20,615 nt of DNA, taken from contig JACCYC010000196.1 in NCBI GenBank assembly GCA_013696665.1, positions 1 to 20,615 on the forward strand. The letters run 5' to 3'. The position numbers and the translations under genes were made by a program. Shown piece after piece: positions 1-7,893 of this stretch. Every line of letters starts with the position of its first letter. Position 1 is the stretch's first letter. The notes beneath the pieces are model-generated. The model made no database searches, was not told the DNA's origin, and was given only the letters and a program-made list of their open reading frames with translations. Source of the DNA: Burkholderiaceae bacterium. GTDB taxonomy: Bacteria > Pseudomonadota > Gammaproteobacteria > Burkholderiales > Burkholderiaceae_F.

Positions 1-450
1 GGCAAGGAGAACAAGATCACCATCAAGGCGAACTCGGGTCTTACCGAGGCCGAGATCCAGGCGATGGTCAAGGATGCCGAAGCCAACAAGGCCGAAGATC
101 ACAAACGCTTCGAGCTGGCGCAGGCCCGCAATGCCGCCGATTCGAGCGTGCACCAGATTCGCAAATCGTTGAACGAGCATGGTGACAAGCTGGAGCCGAG
201 CGAAAAGGAATCGATCGAAGCTGCGATCAAGGATGTCGAAGAGGCGTTGAAGACCGAAGACAAGGATGCGATCGAGGCGAAGACCGCGGCGCTGATGACT
301 TCATCGCAAAAGCTGGGCGAGAAGATGTATGCCGATGCGCAGCAGGCCGCGGGAGCGGGCGCTTCTGAGCAGGAGACGGCGACGGCCGGAGCTGACGCCA
401 AAAATGATGATGTAGTCGATGCAGATTTCAAAGAGGTCAAGCGCGGTTAA
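1..450 (+). CDS. dnaK: Chaperone protein DnaK (Hsp70), C-terminal end, 5' partial
   Basis: The frame is open from base 1 and codes for about 149 residues, ending in TAA. It covers the end of the Hsp70 substrate-binding domain and the helical lid. It begins with GKENKITIKANSGL, continues through the SGLTEAEI / MVKDAEANKAEDHKR lid helices typical of DnaK, and ends in an Ala/Gly-rich linker and the acidic tail DDVVDADFKEV. DnaK is the cytosolic ATP-dependent chaperone that works with DnaJ and GrpE. dnaJ lies 97 bases downstream, so this is the usual dnaK-dnaJ order. An intrinsic terminator stands between the two genes. The ATPase domain lies outside the window. Identification is secure despite the truncation. 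Confidence 0.97.
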   Translation, partial: GKENKITIKANSGLTEAEIQAMVKDAEANKAEDHKRFELAQARNAADSSVHQIRKSLNEHGDKLEPSEKESIEAAIKDVEEALKTEDKDAIEAKTAALMTSSQKLGEKMYADAQQAAGAGASEQETATAGADAKNDDVVDADFKEVKRG

Positions 451-469
451 CGCAATTCGCACTTAACTC

Positions 470-511
470 GCCGAGTCAGGCAGCCCTTGGGCGCGTCTGA
501 CTCGGCTTTTT
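470..511 (+). terminator. Intrinsic terminator between dnaK and dnaJ
   Basis: GCCGAGTCAG (470-479) pairs perfectly with CTGACTCGGC (497-506). A G-T and a C-G pair extend the stem inward, and five T residues follow (507-511). It starts 20 bases after the dnaK stop. Some dnaK transcripts should stop here, and the rest should read through to dnaJ, giving more DnaK than DnaJ. Confidence 0.85.
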
Positions 512-547
512 GCGTTCGGCGATTTGAGTTGTAGGGACTGAGGGGCA

Positions 548-1714
548 ATGGCGAAGCGGGATTATTACGAGGTTTTGGGCGTTGGCAAGGATGCCTCGGA
601 GGAGGACATCAAGAAGGCTTATCGCAAGCTCGCGATGAAGCATCACCCTGACCGCAATCAGAGCAAGGGGGACGAGAAATCTGCCAAGGCATCTGAAGAA
701 AAATTCAAGGAGGCCAAAGAAGCCTACGAGATGCTGTCGGACGGGCAGAAGAAAGCGGCCTATGACCGCTTCGGGCACGCGGGCGTCGACCCCAATATGG
801 GCGGTGCGGGTTTTGGCCGTGGTGGCGCCGATGGCGCCGGGGGTTTTGCAGATGCTTTCGGCGATATTTTCGGCGACATCTTCGGTGCGGGCGCGGCCGG
901 TCGTGCGGGCGGACGCAGCGGCGTCTATCGCGGCGCCGACCTGCGCTACAGCATGGAGCTGACGCTTGAACAAGCGGCCAATGGGTTTGCCACCGACATT
1001 CGAGTGCCGAGCTGGGAAACGTGCGAGGTTTGCAAAGGTGTAGGCGCCAAGCCTGGGACGAGTGCCAAGACCTGCGGATCCTGCAATGGATCGGGCAATG
1101 TGCGCATGTCGCAGGGTTTTTTTTCCATCCAGCAAACATGCCCGACGTGTCGTGGATCCGGCAAGGTGATTCCTGATCCTTGCACGAACTGTCAGGGCGC
1201 AGGCCGCGTCAAGCAAAACAAGGTTCTCGAAGTCAGCATTCCAGCGGGGATCGATGAAGGTCAGCGCATTCGCCTGAGCGGCAAAGGTGAGCCTGGCACC
1301 AATAGCGGCCCGCCTGGTGATCTTTATGTAGAGATTCACATCAAGCCGCACGAGGTGTTTCAGCGCGACGGCGATGATCTGCACTGCGAAGTGCCGATCA
1401 ACTTTCCTGCGGCGACTCTGGGTGGCGAAATTGAAGTGCCAACGCTGGGTGGTAAGGCGAGTATCAACGTCACAGAGGGAACGCAGACCGGAAAGACATT
1501 TCGTCTGCGGGGCAAGGGGATAAAGGGCGTGCGAGCCAGTTATCCTGGTGATCTGTATTGCCACATCGTGGTTGAAACGCCGGTGCGCTTGACCGAAAAG
1601 CAGAAAAAAATACTACGCGAATTCGATTCAGCGGTGGCCGAGGGCGGCGAAAAGCATTCACCGCGCTCCAGAAGTTTCGTCGACAAGATGAAAGGGTTTT
1701 TCACCGCGGAGTGA
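548..1714 (+). CDS. dnaJ: Chaperone protein DnaJ (Hsp40, type I)
   Basis: 388 residues, a normal length. This is the co-chaperone that delivers unfolded clients to DnaK and stimulates its ATPase. The J domain (about 1-75) carries the HPD motif at 33-35. A Gly/Phe-rich linker (about 84-125) has repeated FGDIFGDIFG. Four zinc-binding CxxCxGxG repeats start at Cys159, 176, 198 and 212, and the C-terminal client-binding domains follow to the end. The loop after HPD is several residues longer than in E. coli (DRNQSKGDEKSAKASEEKF). I recall similar lengthening in Comamonadaceae-like DnaJ. A purine-rich GAGGGG lies only two bases before the ATG; AGGGA, ten bases before it, is the better-spaced ribosome site. 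The terminator after dnaK lies just upstream. Confidence 0.98.
   Translation: MAKRDYYEVLGVGKDASEEDIKKAYRKLAMKHHPDRNQSKGDEKSAKASEEKFKEAKEAYEMLSDGQKKAAYDRFGHAGVDPNMGGAGFGRGGADGAGGFADAFGDIFGDIFGAGAAGRAGGRSGVYRGADLRYSMELTLEQAANGFATDIRVPSWETCEVCKGVGAKPGTSAKTCGSCNGSGNVRMSQGFFSIQQTCPTCRGSGKVIPDPCTNCQGAGRVKQNKVLEVSIPAGIDEGQRIRLSGKGEPGTNSGPPGDLYVEIHIKPHEVFQRDGDDLHCEVPINFPAATLGGEIEVPTLGGKASINVTEGTQTGKTFRLRGKGIKGVRASYPGDLYCHIVVETPVRLTEKQKKILREFDSAVAEGGEKHSPRSRSFVDKMKGFFTAE
1708..1711 (+). promoter_or_regulatory. Shine-Dalgarno GGAG supporting a CTG start
   Basis: GGAG inside the last codons of dnaJ stands seven bases before CTG 1719. This CTG is the only near-canonical start in the flavoprotein frame between an in-frame TGA at 1689 and the dinucleotide-binding motif at 1767. 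The spacing is ideal, which is the main reason for choosing this start. Confidence 0.55.
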
Positions 1715-1718
1715 TCGG

Positions 1719-2930
1719 CTGAGCGCGGCGACTTCCTCGATCAGCGCTTGGGACGCGGTCATCATCGGCGCCGGCGCAGCCGGGATGATGTGCGCTGCTG
1801 TCGCCGGTCAACGTGGCCGGCGCGTGCTTTTGATTGAGCACTCGGCGAAGCTCGGCGAAAAAATCCGCATCTCGGGCGGTGGGCGCTGCAACTTCACCAA
1901 TCTCCACACCCGACCGGAGAGTTTCATTTCGGAAAATCCGCGGTTCGCGCGCTCAGCGCTGGCGCGCTATTCACCTGCTGAGTTCGTCGCACTGGTCCGC
2001 AAGCACCGGATCGCCTTTCACGAGAAACACAAAGGGCAGCTTTTCTGCGACGACAGCGCCGAGCAGATCATTGCGCTGCTACGTGCGGAATGCGATGTTG
2101 GAAATGTCGAGTGGCGAATGCCCTGCGCGGTGCAGTCGATCGCGCGCGAAGGTGATCGCTTTATTCTTCAGAGTGATGCGGGCAGTCTGCATACGCCGCG
2201 TGTCGTGATTGCCACCGGCGGGATGTCCATTCCCAAGATCGGCGCGACCGATTACGGCTACCGGGTCGCTCGTCAGTTCGGTTTGCGTGTCGTCGAGCCG
2301 CGTCCGGCGCTCGTACCGCTGGTCTTTGACCCGACACTATGGCAGCCGCTTTCGGCGATGGCCGGCGTCTCTATCGAGGTGCGCGTTCGCGCCGCAGCGG
2401 GTAGCTTCGACGAAGACCTGCTGTTTACGCATCGCGGTCTGTCGGGCCCGGCGATACTGCAAATCTCGAGCTACTGGAACCCTCATGAACCGATTCGGAT
2501 CGATCTTGTACCCGCGGTTGCAGGCGAGGCATTGCCGGAGCAACTGATCGCGCTTAAACGCAGCAGCCGGCAAACGGTCAGCAACACTTTGGCGAAGGTC
2601 CTACCTTACCGGCTCGCCGAGCATTGGCTTGGACTCCGAGGAATTGATTCGGGTGAGCGCATTGCCGAGCTGACGGACTCCGTGCTGCGCGACCTTGCAG
2701 GCTCGTTGAAAAACTGGCAGCTGACACCATCGGGCACGGAAGGTTATCGAAAGGCCGAGGTCACACGGGGTGGCGTTGCCACGGACGGACTCTCACAGAC
2801 GTCGTTCGAAGCGAACAAGGTACCCGGTCTGCATTTTATCGGCGAGGTTGTCGATGTGACGGGATGGCTCGGGGGTTACAACTTTCAATGGGCGTGGGCA
2901 TCCGGCTTTGCCGCGGGCGCTGCCATTTAG
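1719..2930 (+). CDS. BaiN/HI0933-family FAD-dependent oxidoreductase
   Basis: About 403 residues if begun at CTG 1719. An N-terminal Rossmann motif GAGAAG (residues 17-22) is preceded by DAVIIGAG. RISGGGRCNFTNL and the C-terminal GEVVDVTGWLGGYNFQWA are signatures of the HI0933/BaiN flavoprotein family, annotated as NAD(P)/FAD-dependent oxidoreductases. The physiological substrate of most members is not known. The first ATG in frame (1785) falls after the glycine motif and would destroy the FAD site. No ATG, GTG or TTG lies between the in-frame stop at 1689 and that ATG. CTG 1719, with GGAG seven bases upstream, is therefore the likely start. It begins five bases after the dnaJ stop, which suggests cotranscription with dnaJ. 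The family call is firm; the start is inferred. Confidence 0.9.
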   Translation: MSAATSSISAWDAVIIGAGAAGMMCAAVAGQRGRRVLLIEHSAKLGEKIRISGGGRCNFTNLHTRPESFISENPRFARSALARYSPAEFVALVRKHRIAFHEKHKGQLFCDDSAEQIIALLRAECDVGNVEWRMPCAVQSIAREGDRFILQSDAGSLHTPRVVIATGGMSIPKIGATDYGYRVARQFGLRVVEPRPALVPLVFDPTLWQPLSAMAGVSIEVRVRAAAGSFDEDLLFTHRGLSGPAILQISSYWNPHEPIRIDLVPAVAGEALPEQLIALKRSSRQTVSNTLAKVLPYRLAEHWLGLRGIDSGERIAELTDSVLRDLAGSLKNWQLTPSGTEGYRKAEVTRGGVATDGLSQTSFEANKVPGLHFIGEVVDVTGWLGGYNFQWAWASGFAAGAAI

Positions 2931-2940
2931 AAACAATGAA

Positions 2941-2996
2941 GCTGAATCGCGACTGCAAGCGGCTTTGTGATTCAGCCCTGCGAAAACGCTTTTTTT
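2941..2996 (+). terminator. Probable bidirectional terminator
   Basis: GCTGAATC (2941-2948) pairs perfectly with GATTCAGC (2969-2976) across a 20-base loop. A small GCG-AAAA-CGC hairpin (2980-2989) runs straight into seven T residues (2990-2996). It lies between the convergent flavoprotein and permease genes. The T run also contains the permease stop codon. The stems are modest, so strength is uncertain. Confidence 0.5.
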
Positions 2997-3747
2997 AAAG
3001 AATCATCTTCGCGCCGGCGATCAACAAAACCGCTGCAAGCGCCTGCCGCATCGCTCGGTTGCCCAGGCGTCGCGACCCATAAGTGGCGCCGACGAAACCG
3101 CCGACGATCACAGCGGCCACCCAGTACGGCAGTGCTTCTGGCAGCGACGGTTGACGGCTGAGCAATCCAAGCAATCCTGAAATCGAGTTGACCAATACGA
3201 ACGCGGCCGTAGGCGCTGCGCTGTCACGCACGCTCGCCCAGCGGGCCAAGACAAGTAGCGGGCTCAAAAAAATTCCGCCGCCGACACCGGTGAGACCCGA
3301 TAAGAAGCCAATTGCGATTCCAAGAACCAGCGCGAGCACGATAAGCGGCGGGCCTTTTATTTCGCGCGGCGGACCGTCAGCTGCAAGCGTCTCAAGCAGT
3401 AGCCGGATTGCAGAGAAGACCAGTACGCAACCGACCAACAGGCCGAACCAGGCGATCGGAAGCTGAATGCGCCCGCCGACGAATGCCATTGGGACAGCGG
3501 TGATCGCGAACGGCCAAAAGAGGCGCCAGCGAAATCCGTTGGTGCGCGAAAACTTGTAAAGCGAGATCGATGCAACCGCGATGTTCATTACAAGCGCGGT
3601 TGGGCGCATCACCGAAGGGGCGACGCCAAACAAGCCCATCGCCGCCAGATACCCTGAGGCGCCACCGTGTCCGACCGATGAATACAGCATCGCCGCCGCA
3701 AAGAACAGCAGACCGAGCCAAACAGCTTCCTGCTGGCCAATCACCAT
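2995..3747 (-). CDS. TauE/SafE-family sulfite/organosulfonate exporter-like permease
   Basis: About 250 residues, almost entirely hydrophobic, with roughly eight predicted membrane segments. N-terminal SSVGHGGASGYLAAMGL and the later GFLSGLTGVGGGIFLSPLL are the paired glycine-rich repeats of the TauE/SafE (DUF81) family. Members are inner-membrane permeases linked to export of sulfite, sulfoacetate or other small anions; the substrate here cannot be read from sequence. ATG 3747 is chosen. It lies two bases past the scpA stop, which suggests translational coupling. A TTG at 3753 overlapping the scpA stop would add two residues. The SulP transporter gene upstream on the same strand also moves anions, but a shared role is only a guess. 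Confidence 0.9.
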   Translation of the reverse strand: MVIGQQEAVWLGLLFFAAAMLYSSVGHGGASGYLAAMGLFGVAPSVMRPTALVMNIAVASISLYKFSRTNGFRWRLFWPFAITAVPMAFVGGRIQLPIAWFGLLVGCVLVFSAIRLLLETLAADGPPREIKGPPLIVLALVLGIAIGFLSGLTGVGGGIFLSPLLVLARWASVRDSAAPTAAFVLVNSISGLLGLLSRQPSLPEALPYWVAAVIVGGFVGATYGSRRLGNRAMRQALAAVLLIAGAKMIL

Positions 3748-3749
3748 GT

Positions 3750-4628
3750 TCAACTCGGCGTGTAGGCCAACCGGATATAGATCGGCGCAAAGGGCGCCGC
3801 TTGCGTGATATCGATCAGCGCTTCGCGCGCCAACTCGAGCAACGCCAGAAAATGAACGACCGCCACCGCCGTACCTCGTGCGGCGTCGAAAAGATCGCCG
3901 AACTCGATGAACCGAGTCCCCTGCAGCTTCTTAAGAATCAGACTCATGTGCTCGCGCACCGACAACTCTTCACGACTGATGTGGTGACGCGCCGTTAGTT
4001 GCGCGCGCCTGACGACATCGAGCCACGCATCGCGCAGATCGACCGCGGTAACTTCTGCGAACCGTTTCTCCCACGTCTGCTCGATGGCCGCTGACCCCTG
4101 CAGGAAATCGCGCCCCATGCGCGGCAACTGGTCGAGGCGCAACGCGGCGAGCTTGATGCGCTCGTACTCGAGCAGCCTTCGTACAAGTTCAGCGCGTGGG
4201 TCCTCCGCCTCATTGTTTTCGGTCTTGCGAACCGGCAACAGCATGCGCGACTTGATTTCTATCAGCAGCGCGGCCATCAGCAGGTACTCTGCTGCAAGTT
4301 CGAGATTGTTGTCGCGGATCTGCTCGATGTAGGTCAGATACTGCAAGGTCAACGGCGCCATCGGAATATCGAGGACGTTGAAGTGCTGTTTGCGGATCAA
4401 ATACAACAGCAGGTCAAGCGGTCCCTCAAACGCCTCCAGAAAGACTTTGAGTGCGTCAGGCGGGATGTACAGGTCATCGGGGAGGCGGAACAAGGGTTCG
4501 CCGTACAGCCGAGCCAGCGCCACAGTGTCGAGGGAACCGCTGCGGCGCTCCTCGCTGAAAGCGTCCTGGTGATTCGCCGGCGGTTGAACCGGGGCCAGCT
4601 CGAACAATTCAGGCGTGCTCGAGCTCAA
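3750..4628 (-). CDS. scpA: Segregation and condensation protein A (ScpA kleisin)
   Basis: 292 residues from TTG 4628. ScpA is the kleisin that bridges the two SMC heads and, with ScpB, compacts and segregates the chromosome. The segment LYGEPLFRLPDDLYIPPDAL (41-60), then EAFEGPLDLLLYLIRKQ and the helical stretch LEIKSR-type core, mark the N-terminal SMC-binding domain of betaproteobacterial ScpA. The C-terminal winged helix includes VVHFLALLELAREALI. TTG 4628 directly follows the stop of the DUF3460 gene and has AAGG (4640-4637) eight bases upstream. An in-frame GTG at 4523 (residue 36) is an alternative that keeps the whole conserved region. No scpB is present in the window. Confidence 0.93.
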   Translation of the reverse strand: MSSSTPELFELAPVQPPANHQDAFSEERRSGSLDTVALARLYGEPLFRLPDDLYIPPDALKVFLEAFEGPLDLLLYLIRKQHFNVLDIPMAPLTLQYLTYIEQIRDNNLELAAEYLLMAALLIEIKSRMLLPVRKTENNEAEDPRAELVRRLLEYERIKLAALRLDQLPRMGRDFLQGSAAIEQTWEKRFAEVTAVDLRDAWLDVVRRAQLTARHHISREELSVREHMSLILKKLQGTRFIEFGDLFDAARGTAVAVVHFLALLELAREALIDITQAAPFAPIYIRLAYTPS

Positions 4629-4838
4629 CTATTCAACCTTGCGGGATGGCAATTTCGACCCATAGGCATACGCCTGATGTGGAACGTCCGACGCTTCATA
4701 GCGCCGGTAGATGTCGGGATCAAGATTCTTGTCCCAGAAAATAGCGCGGCCCTCGCGCTGTCCACGCTCGATATCCGGGTTCTGTTCCTTCAGCTCACGC
4801 AGGAAGCGCGTGATGTCAGATACGTAAGACCTAAGCAT
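4629..4838 (-). CDS. DUF3460 family small protein
   Basis: 69 residues from ATG 4838. The core RFLRELKEQNPDIERGQREG, followed by RAIFWDK and an arginine/tyrosine-rich end, matches the betaproteobacterial DUF3460 family, whose function is unknown. It is soluble, highly charged and has no signal peptide. It ends immediately before the scpA start, so the two genes are almost certainly one transcription unit. This pairing is common in Burkholderiales. A TTG at 4862 would add eight residues, but these do not resemble the family and lack a clear ribosome site, so the ATG is preferred. Confidence 0.85.
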   Translation of the reverse strand: MLRSYVSDITRFLRELKEQNPDIERGQREGRAIFWDKNLDPDIYRRYEASDVPHQAYAYGSKLPSRKVE

Positions 4839-4901
4839 GGGCGAGCCGCCGTTGACGAACAAAGGCGAATACTAAGCGAGCACGCGCGCCGGCTTTGCGC
4901 C

Positions 4902-6608
4902 TCAACTCGCGGCCGCGAGAAGCCGCGCCCGCGAAAGCGCAGCCGGCATGTCGGCAACGATGTTTTCTGCGCCAATGCGGTTGACGAAACCGGAGCGCGT
5001 CAGCATCGACAACGGCTGCTCGTGGGGACCTGACAGCACCAGTGTTCCGCCATGGCGCGCGAGTTGTTTACGCAACGCGTCGAGCGCCTCGACTCCGGTT
5101 GTGTCGAGCGAAATCAACAGCGCGAGGTCGAACACAATGACATGCGGCGCGTTGCTCCCGGCATAACGCGCCGGATCGGTCACTGCTTCCAGTTTCGACA
5201 CCGCACCAAAGAATAGCGAACCGAACAGACGGTAAGCCTCGACGCCGTCGGGCATCTGTTCCTCTGCTAGCGCTACTCGCTCAATGCGCGTGATCTGCGA
5301 GATGCGGTAGATGAAGAACAGGCTAGCCAGCACAAGCCCGACCTGGACAGCAACGGTAAGGTCGAAAATCACGGTCAGAAAAAACGTCGCGAGCAAAATG
5401 GTTCGATACGTGACCGGGAAGTTCTTCAGGCGCGCGAATTCGTGCCACTCACCCATGTTTCGCGCGACCAGCATCAGAATTGCCGCCAGCACCGCGAGGG
5501 GAATGTGCGAAGCGAGCGGCGCGGCGATCAGCACGATCGCCAGCAGCGTGGCAGCGTGCACGATCCCGGCCACTGGGCTGACGGCGCCGTTCTCGACGTT
5601 GGTCACGGTGCGGGCAATCGTGCCGGTGGCCGGGATGCCACCAAACAGCGGCGTCACGAAATTGGCAATGCCTTGCGCCATCAACTCCTGATTCGGATCA
5701 TGCCGATCGTCGATCAGCTTGTCGGCAATACGCGCGCACAGCAGCGATTCGATCGCGCCCAGTAACGCAATCGTGATCGTCGGCGCAACCAACTGCTTGA
5801 CCAGCTCCCACGAGAACGCCGGCAGCGTCAGCGACGGCAGTTCTTGCGGTATCCCGCCAAACTTGCTCCCAATCGTTTCGACAGGTAACTCGAACAGCCA
5901 CACGCATGCGGTTGCGAGCACAAGGGCGACCAGGGTCCCGGGGAGGTGCCGAACGAAGCGCTGCCCGCGGTGTGCGGCGGCAGGCAGTGAAAGCTTCGGC
6001 CAAAGCAGCATCAACGCAAGCGATGCTGACGCGATGCCAAGCGCGTACGGATTGATCGTGTGGAGCGAACGCCCGATCAGCTCGGCCTGTTGGAAGAAAT
6101 CGGCCGGCATATGCGCGATCGAAAGCCCGAGCAGGTCCTTCAGCTGCGAGACGATGATCAGGACCGCGATGCCGTTGGTAAACCCGATGACGATCGAAAC
6201 CGGAATGAAGCGAACCAGCACGCCTAGACGAGTCAGTCCCATCAGGAACAGCAACACACCCGCACACATGGTCGAGATCAACAGGTTTGCAAACCCGTAT
6301 TGCGCAATGATTCCGTAGATGATGACCACGAACGCACCGGCAGGTCCGCCGATCTGCACGCGCGAACCGCCGAGGGCGGAGATCAGGAATCCAGCGATGA
6401 TCGCCGTGAAAATTCCCTGCTCCGGCTTGGCACCACTGGCGATGCCGAACGCCATCGCCAGTGGGAGTGCAACAATCCCGACTGTCGCACCGGCAGATAC
6501 ATCTTTGAAAAACTTCGCGCGGTCATAGCTCTGCAGCGAATGCCACAGATAGGGTCGGAACGGAGCAAGTTGCAGGCGGGCGAGTCGCGCGCGCAATTGC
6601 GCTAACAC
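4902..6608 (-). CDS. SulP family inorganic anion transporter with STAS domain
   Basis: 568 residues, normal for bacterial SulP (SLC26-like) permeases. The membrane domain spans about 30-430. DVSAGATVGIVALPLAMAFG opens transmembrane segment 1, and GGPAGAFVVIIYGI and NFVTPLFGGIPATGTIART are SulP signature regions. A cytosolic STAS domain occupies the C-terminal ~110 residues, with VIVFDLALLISLDTTGVEAL at its core. Family members carry sulfate, bicarbonate or dicarboxylates, often with H+ or Na+. The substrate here is unknown. The start is GTG 6608, with GGAG eleven bases upstream; a long hydrophilic N-terminus precedes the first membrane segment. The DUF3460 gene follows 63 bases downstream on the same strand and could be cotranscribed. 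Confidence 0.94.
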   Translation of the reverse strand: MLAQLRARLARLQLAPFRPYLWHSLQSYDRAKFFKDVSAGATVGIVALPLAMAFGIASGAKPEQGIFTAIIAGFLISALGGSRVQIGGPAGAFVVIIYGIIAQYGFANLLISTMCAGVLLFLMGLTRLGVLVRFIPVSIVIGFTNGIAVLIIVSQLKDLLGLSIAHMPADFFQQAELIGRSLHTINPYALGIASASLALMLLWPKLSLPAAAHRGQRFVRHLPGTLVALVLATACVWLFELPVETIGSKFGGIPQELPSLTLPAFSWELVKQLVAPTITIALLGAIESLLCARIADKLIDDRHDPNQELMAQGIANFVTPLFGGIPATGTIARTVTNVENGAVSPVAGIVHAATLLAIVLIAAPLASHIPLAVLAAILMLVARNMGEWHEFARLKNFPVTYRTILLATFFLTVIFDLTVAVQVGLVLASLFFIYRISQITRIERVALAEEQMPDGVEAYRLFGSLFFGAVSKLEAVTDPARYAGSNAPHVIVFDLALLISLDTTGVEALDALRKQLARHGGTLVLSGPHEQPLSMLTRSGFVNRIGAENIVADMPAALSRARLLAAAS

Positions 6609-6744
6609 GGGCTCGCGTTCTCCGTCGCAACGATGCGCGCCACGTGCCGCTCTGCCTTTATCAAGCCGTCGATCGAGAGTTGAATTTTACGCATGCACCA
6701 GCCGTGGCTGTAACATCGCTTCGTCACCGCAGCGATCCCAGCCT
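6609..6744. other. Divergent intergenic region, SulP gene / secreted protein gene
   Basis: 136 bases separate two divergently transcribed genes, so promoters in both directions are expected. Only weak matches are visible, such as TAACAT at 6711-6716 on the plus strand and GATAAA on the minus strand near 6660. Neither has a convincing -35 box at proper spacing, so I do not call a promoter. Confidence 0.3.
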
Positions 6745-7881
6745 ATGCCAATCATCCGCTCAAACGCCGCGTCACTGTTTGCTGCACTGTGCGCGCTCGT
6801 CATCCCGGCGACAGCGGCCGAGCAGCTGCCTTCGGGGGCGCTGCGAGTGCAGCTCGCCGAGATCGTTGATCGCCAGGGTTTTGAGAAGCCGCTCGTCGCC
6901 TTCACGATGATGGTGCCGGCGGGCTGGCGGTATGAAGGGGCGGTGGACTGGAAGCCCGGTGCCCAGTGCGCCACTGCGTACCAGCCGAGGTTGCGCGCGC
7001 AGGCGCCCGATGGCAGCGCCGCGATCGAACTGTTACACGGAGAGGGTTGGGGGGCCAATAGCTTCGGCCCGCAATCCGGTGGCTGCCCGCACGGTACGTT
7101 CCGCAACGCGCAGGAATATTTGAATACCTGGATGCAGCGGCATCGCCCCGGCGCGCGCTGGATCGACTATCGGCCGCGACCCGACAGGTCAAACGCGGGA
7201 ATGCAGCAAAACATGGCAGGCGGGGGCTTCTTCAAGAGCTGGTTCGAGACAGGACAGGCGCTGATCGGCTACTCGCAGAACGGACGCGAAATGCGCGAGT
7301 CACTGGCCGTGTCGATTACCTTTTCCCAGTCGCAGATTGCCGCCGTCGGAGGGCGGATGATGCAATCGATCAGCGGGCAATCGTACGGCGTTCTTGCCTG
7401 GCGGGCGCCGGAAGGTCAGCTGGACTTCCGACAGTTCGACGCGGTCTGGCAGACGCTGCGCCGAGGCGAGGCGTGGAATGCACGCATCACCGCCGCCGAA
7501 AACCAGATGGCGCAAGATAACGCGCGGACGCAGGCGCAAATCAGCCAGATCCAGGCGCAGACGTCGCGCGACACGCTGGCAGAGATCGCCAAGCGCGGCC
7601 AGATCCGTGCGCAGACCCGGGCAGAGATTTCCGACATGCAGAACCGCGGTTACGCAGCGCGCGATGCGTCTACCGATCGAATGCAGCGTGACAACATCAA
7701 GACGATTCGTGAAGTTGAAACTTACCGCGAGCCTCGCAGCGGCGGCGTGGTCGAACTGCCAAACCACTATCGGCACGCCTGGCAACTGAAGGACGGCACC
7801 TATGTGCTGACCGACAGCCAGGCGTTCGATCCCGGTCGTGATCTCGGCATCGCGGGTGAGCGCCTGAAAGTGGTCAGGTGA
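6745..7881 (+). CDS. Secreted protein of unknown function with coiled-coil middle
   Basis: 378 residues; not recognised as a named family. A Sec signal peptide is clear: basic start, hydrophobic SLFAALCALVIPATAAE, with cleavage likely after about residue 25. Residues about 45-240 look globular, with MMVPAGWRYEGAVDW and a Cys/Gly/Trp-rich part (ELLHGEGWGANSFGPQSGG). Residues about 250-320 are rich in Gln, Ala and Arg (NARTQAQISQIQAQTSRDT) and probably form a coiled coil. The C-terminal 50 residues, with HAWQLKDGTYVLTDSQAFDP, look like a small beta domain. The ATG has no obvious ribosome site. A rhodanese-like secreted protein starts 12 bases downstream, so the two are likely cotranscribed and act together outside the cytoplasmic membrane. 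Confidence 0.8.
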   Translation: MPIIRSNAASLFAALCALVIPATAAEQLPSGALRVQLAEIVDRQGFEKPLVAFTMMVPAGWRYEGAVDWKPGAQCATAYQPRLRAQAPDGSAAIELLHGEGWGANSFGPQSGGCPHGTFRNAQEYLNTWMQRHRPGARWIDYRPRPDRSNAGMQQNMAGGGFFKSWFETGQALIGYSQNGREMRESLAVSITFSQSQIAAVGGRMMQSISGQSYGVLAWRAPEGQLDFRQFDAVWQTLRRGEAWNARITAAENQMAQDNARTQAQISQIQAQTSRDTLAEIAKRGQIRAQTRAEISDMQNRGYAARDASTDRMQRDNIKTIREVETYREPRSGGVVELPNHYRHAWQLKDGTYVLTDSQAFDPGRDLGIAGERLKVVR

Positions 7882-7893
7882 GGAAAGCACACG

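Noticed and set aside
476..1564. Long open frame (362 codons) antisense to dnaJ
   Set aside because: It mirrors dnaJ, is rich in Arg/Ala/His from GC-biased codons, and has no recognisable domain. dnaJ itself is certain.
1711..1713. GTG as start of the flavoprotein
   Set aside because: It is out of frame with the FAD-binding motif.
4839..4862. TTG start extending the DUF3460 protein by eight residues
   Set aside because: The added residues do not resemble the family and there is no ribosome site upstream of the TTG.
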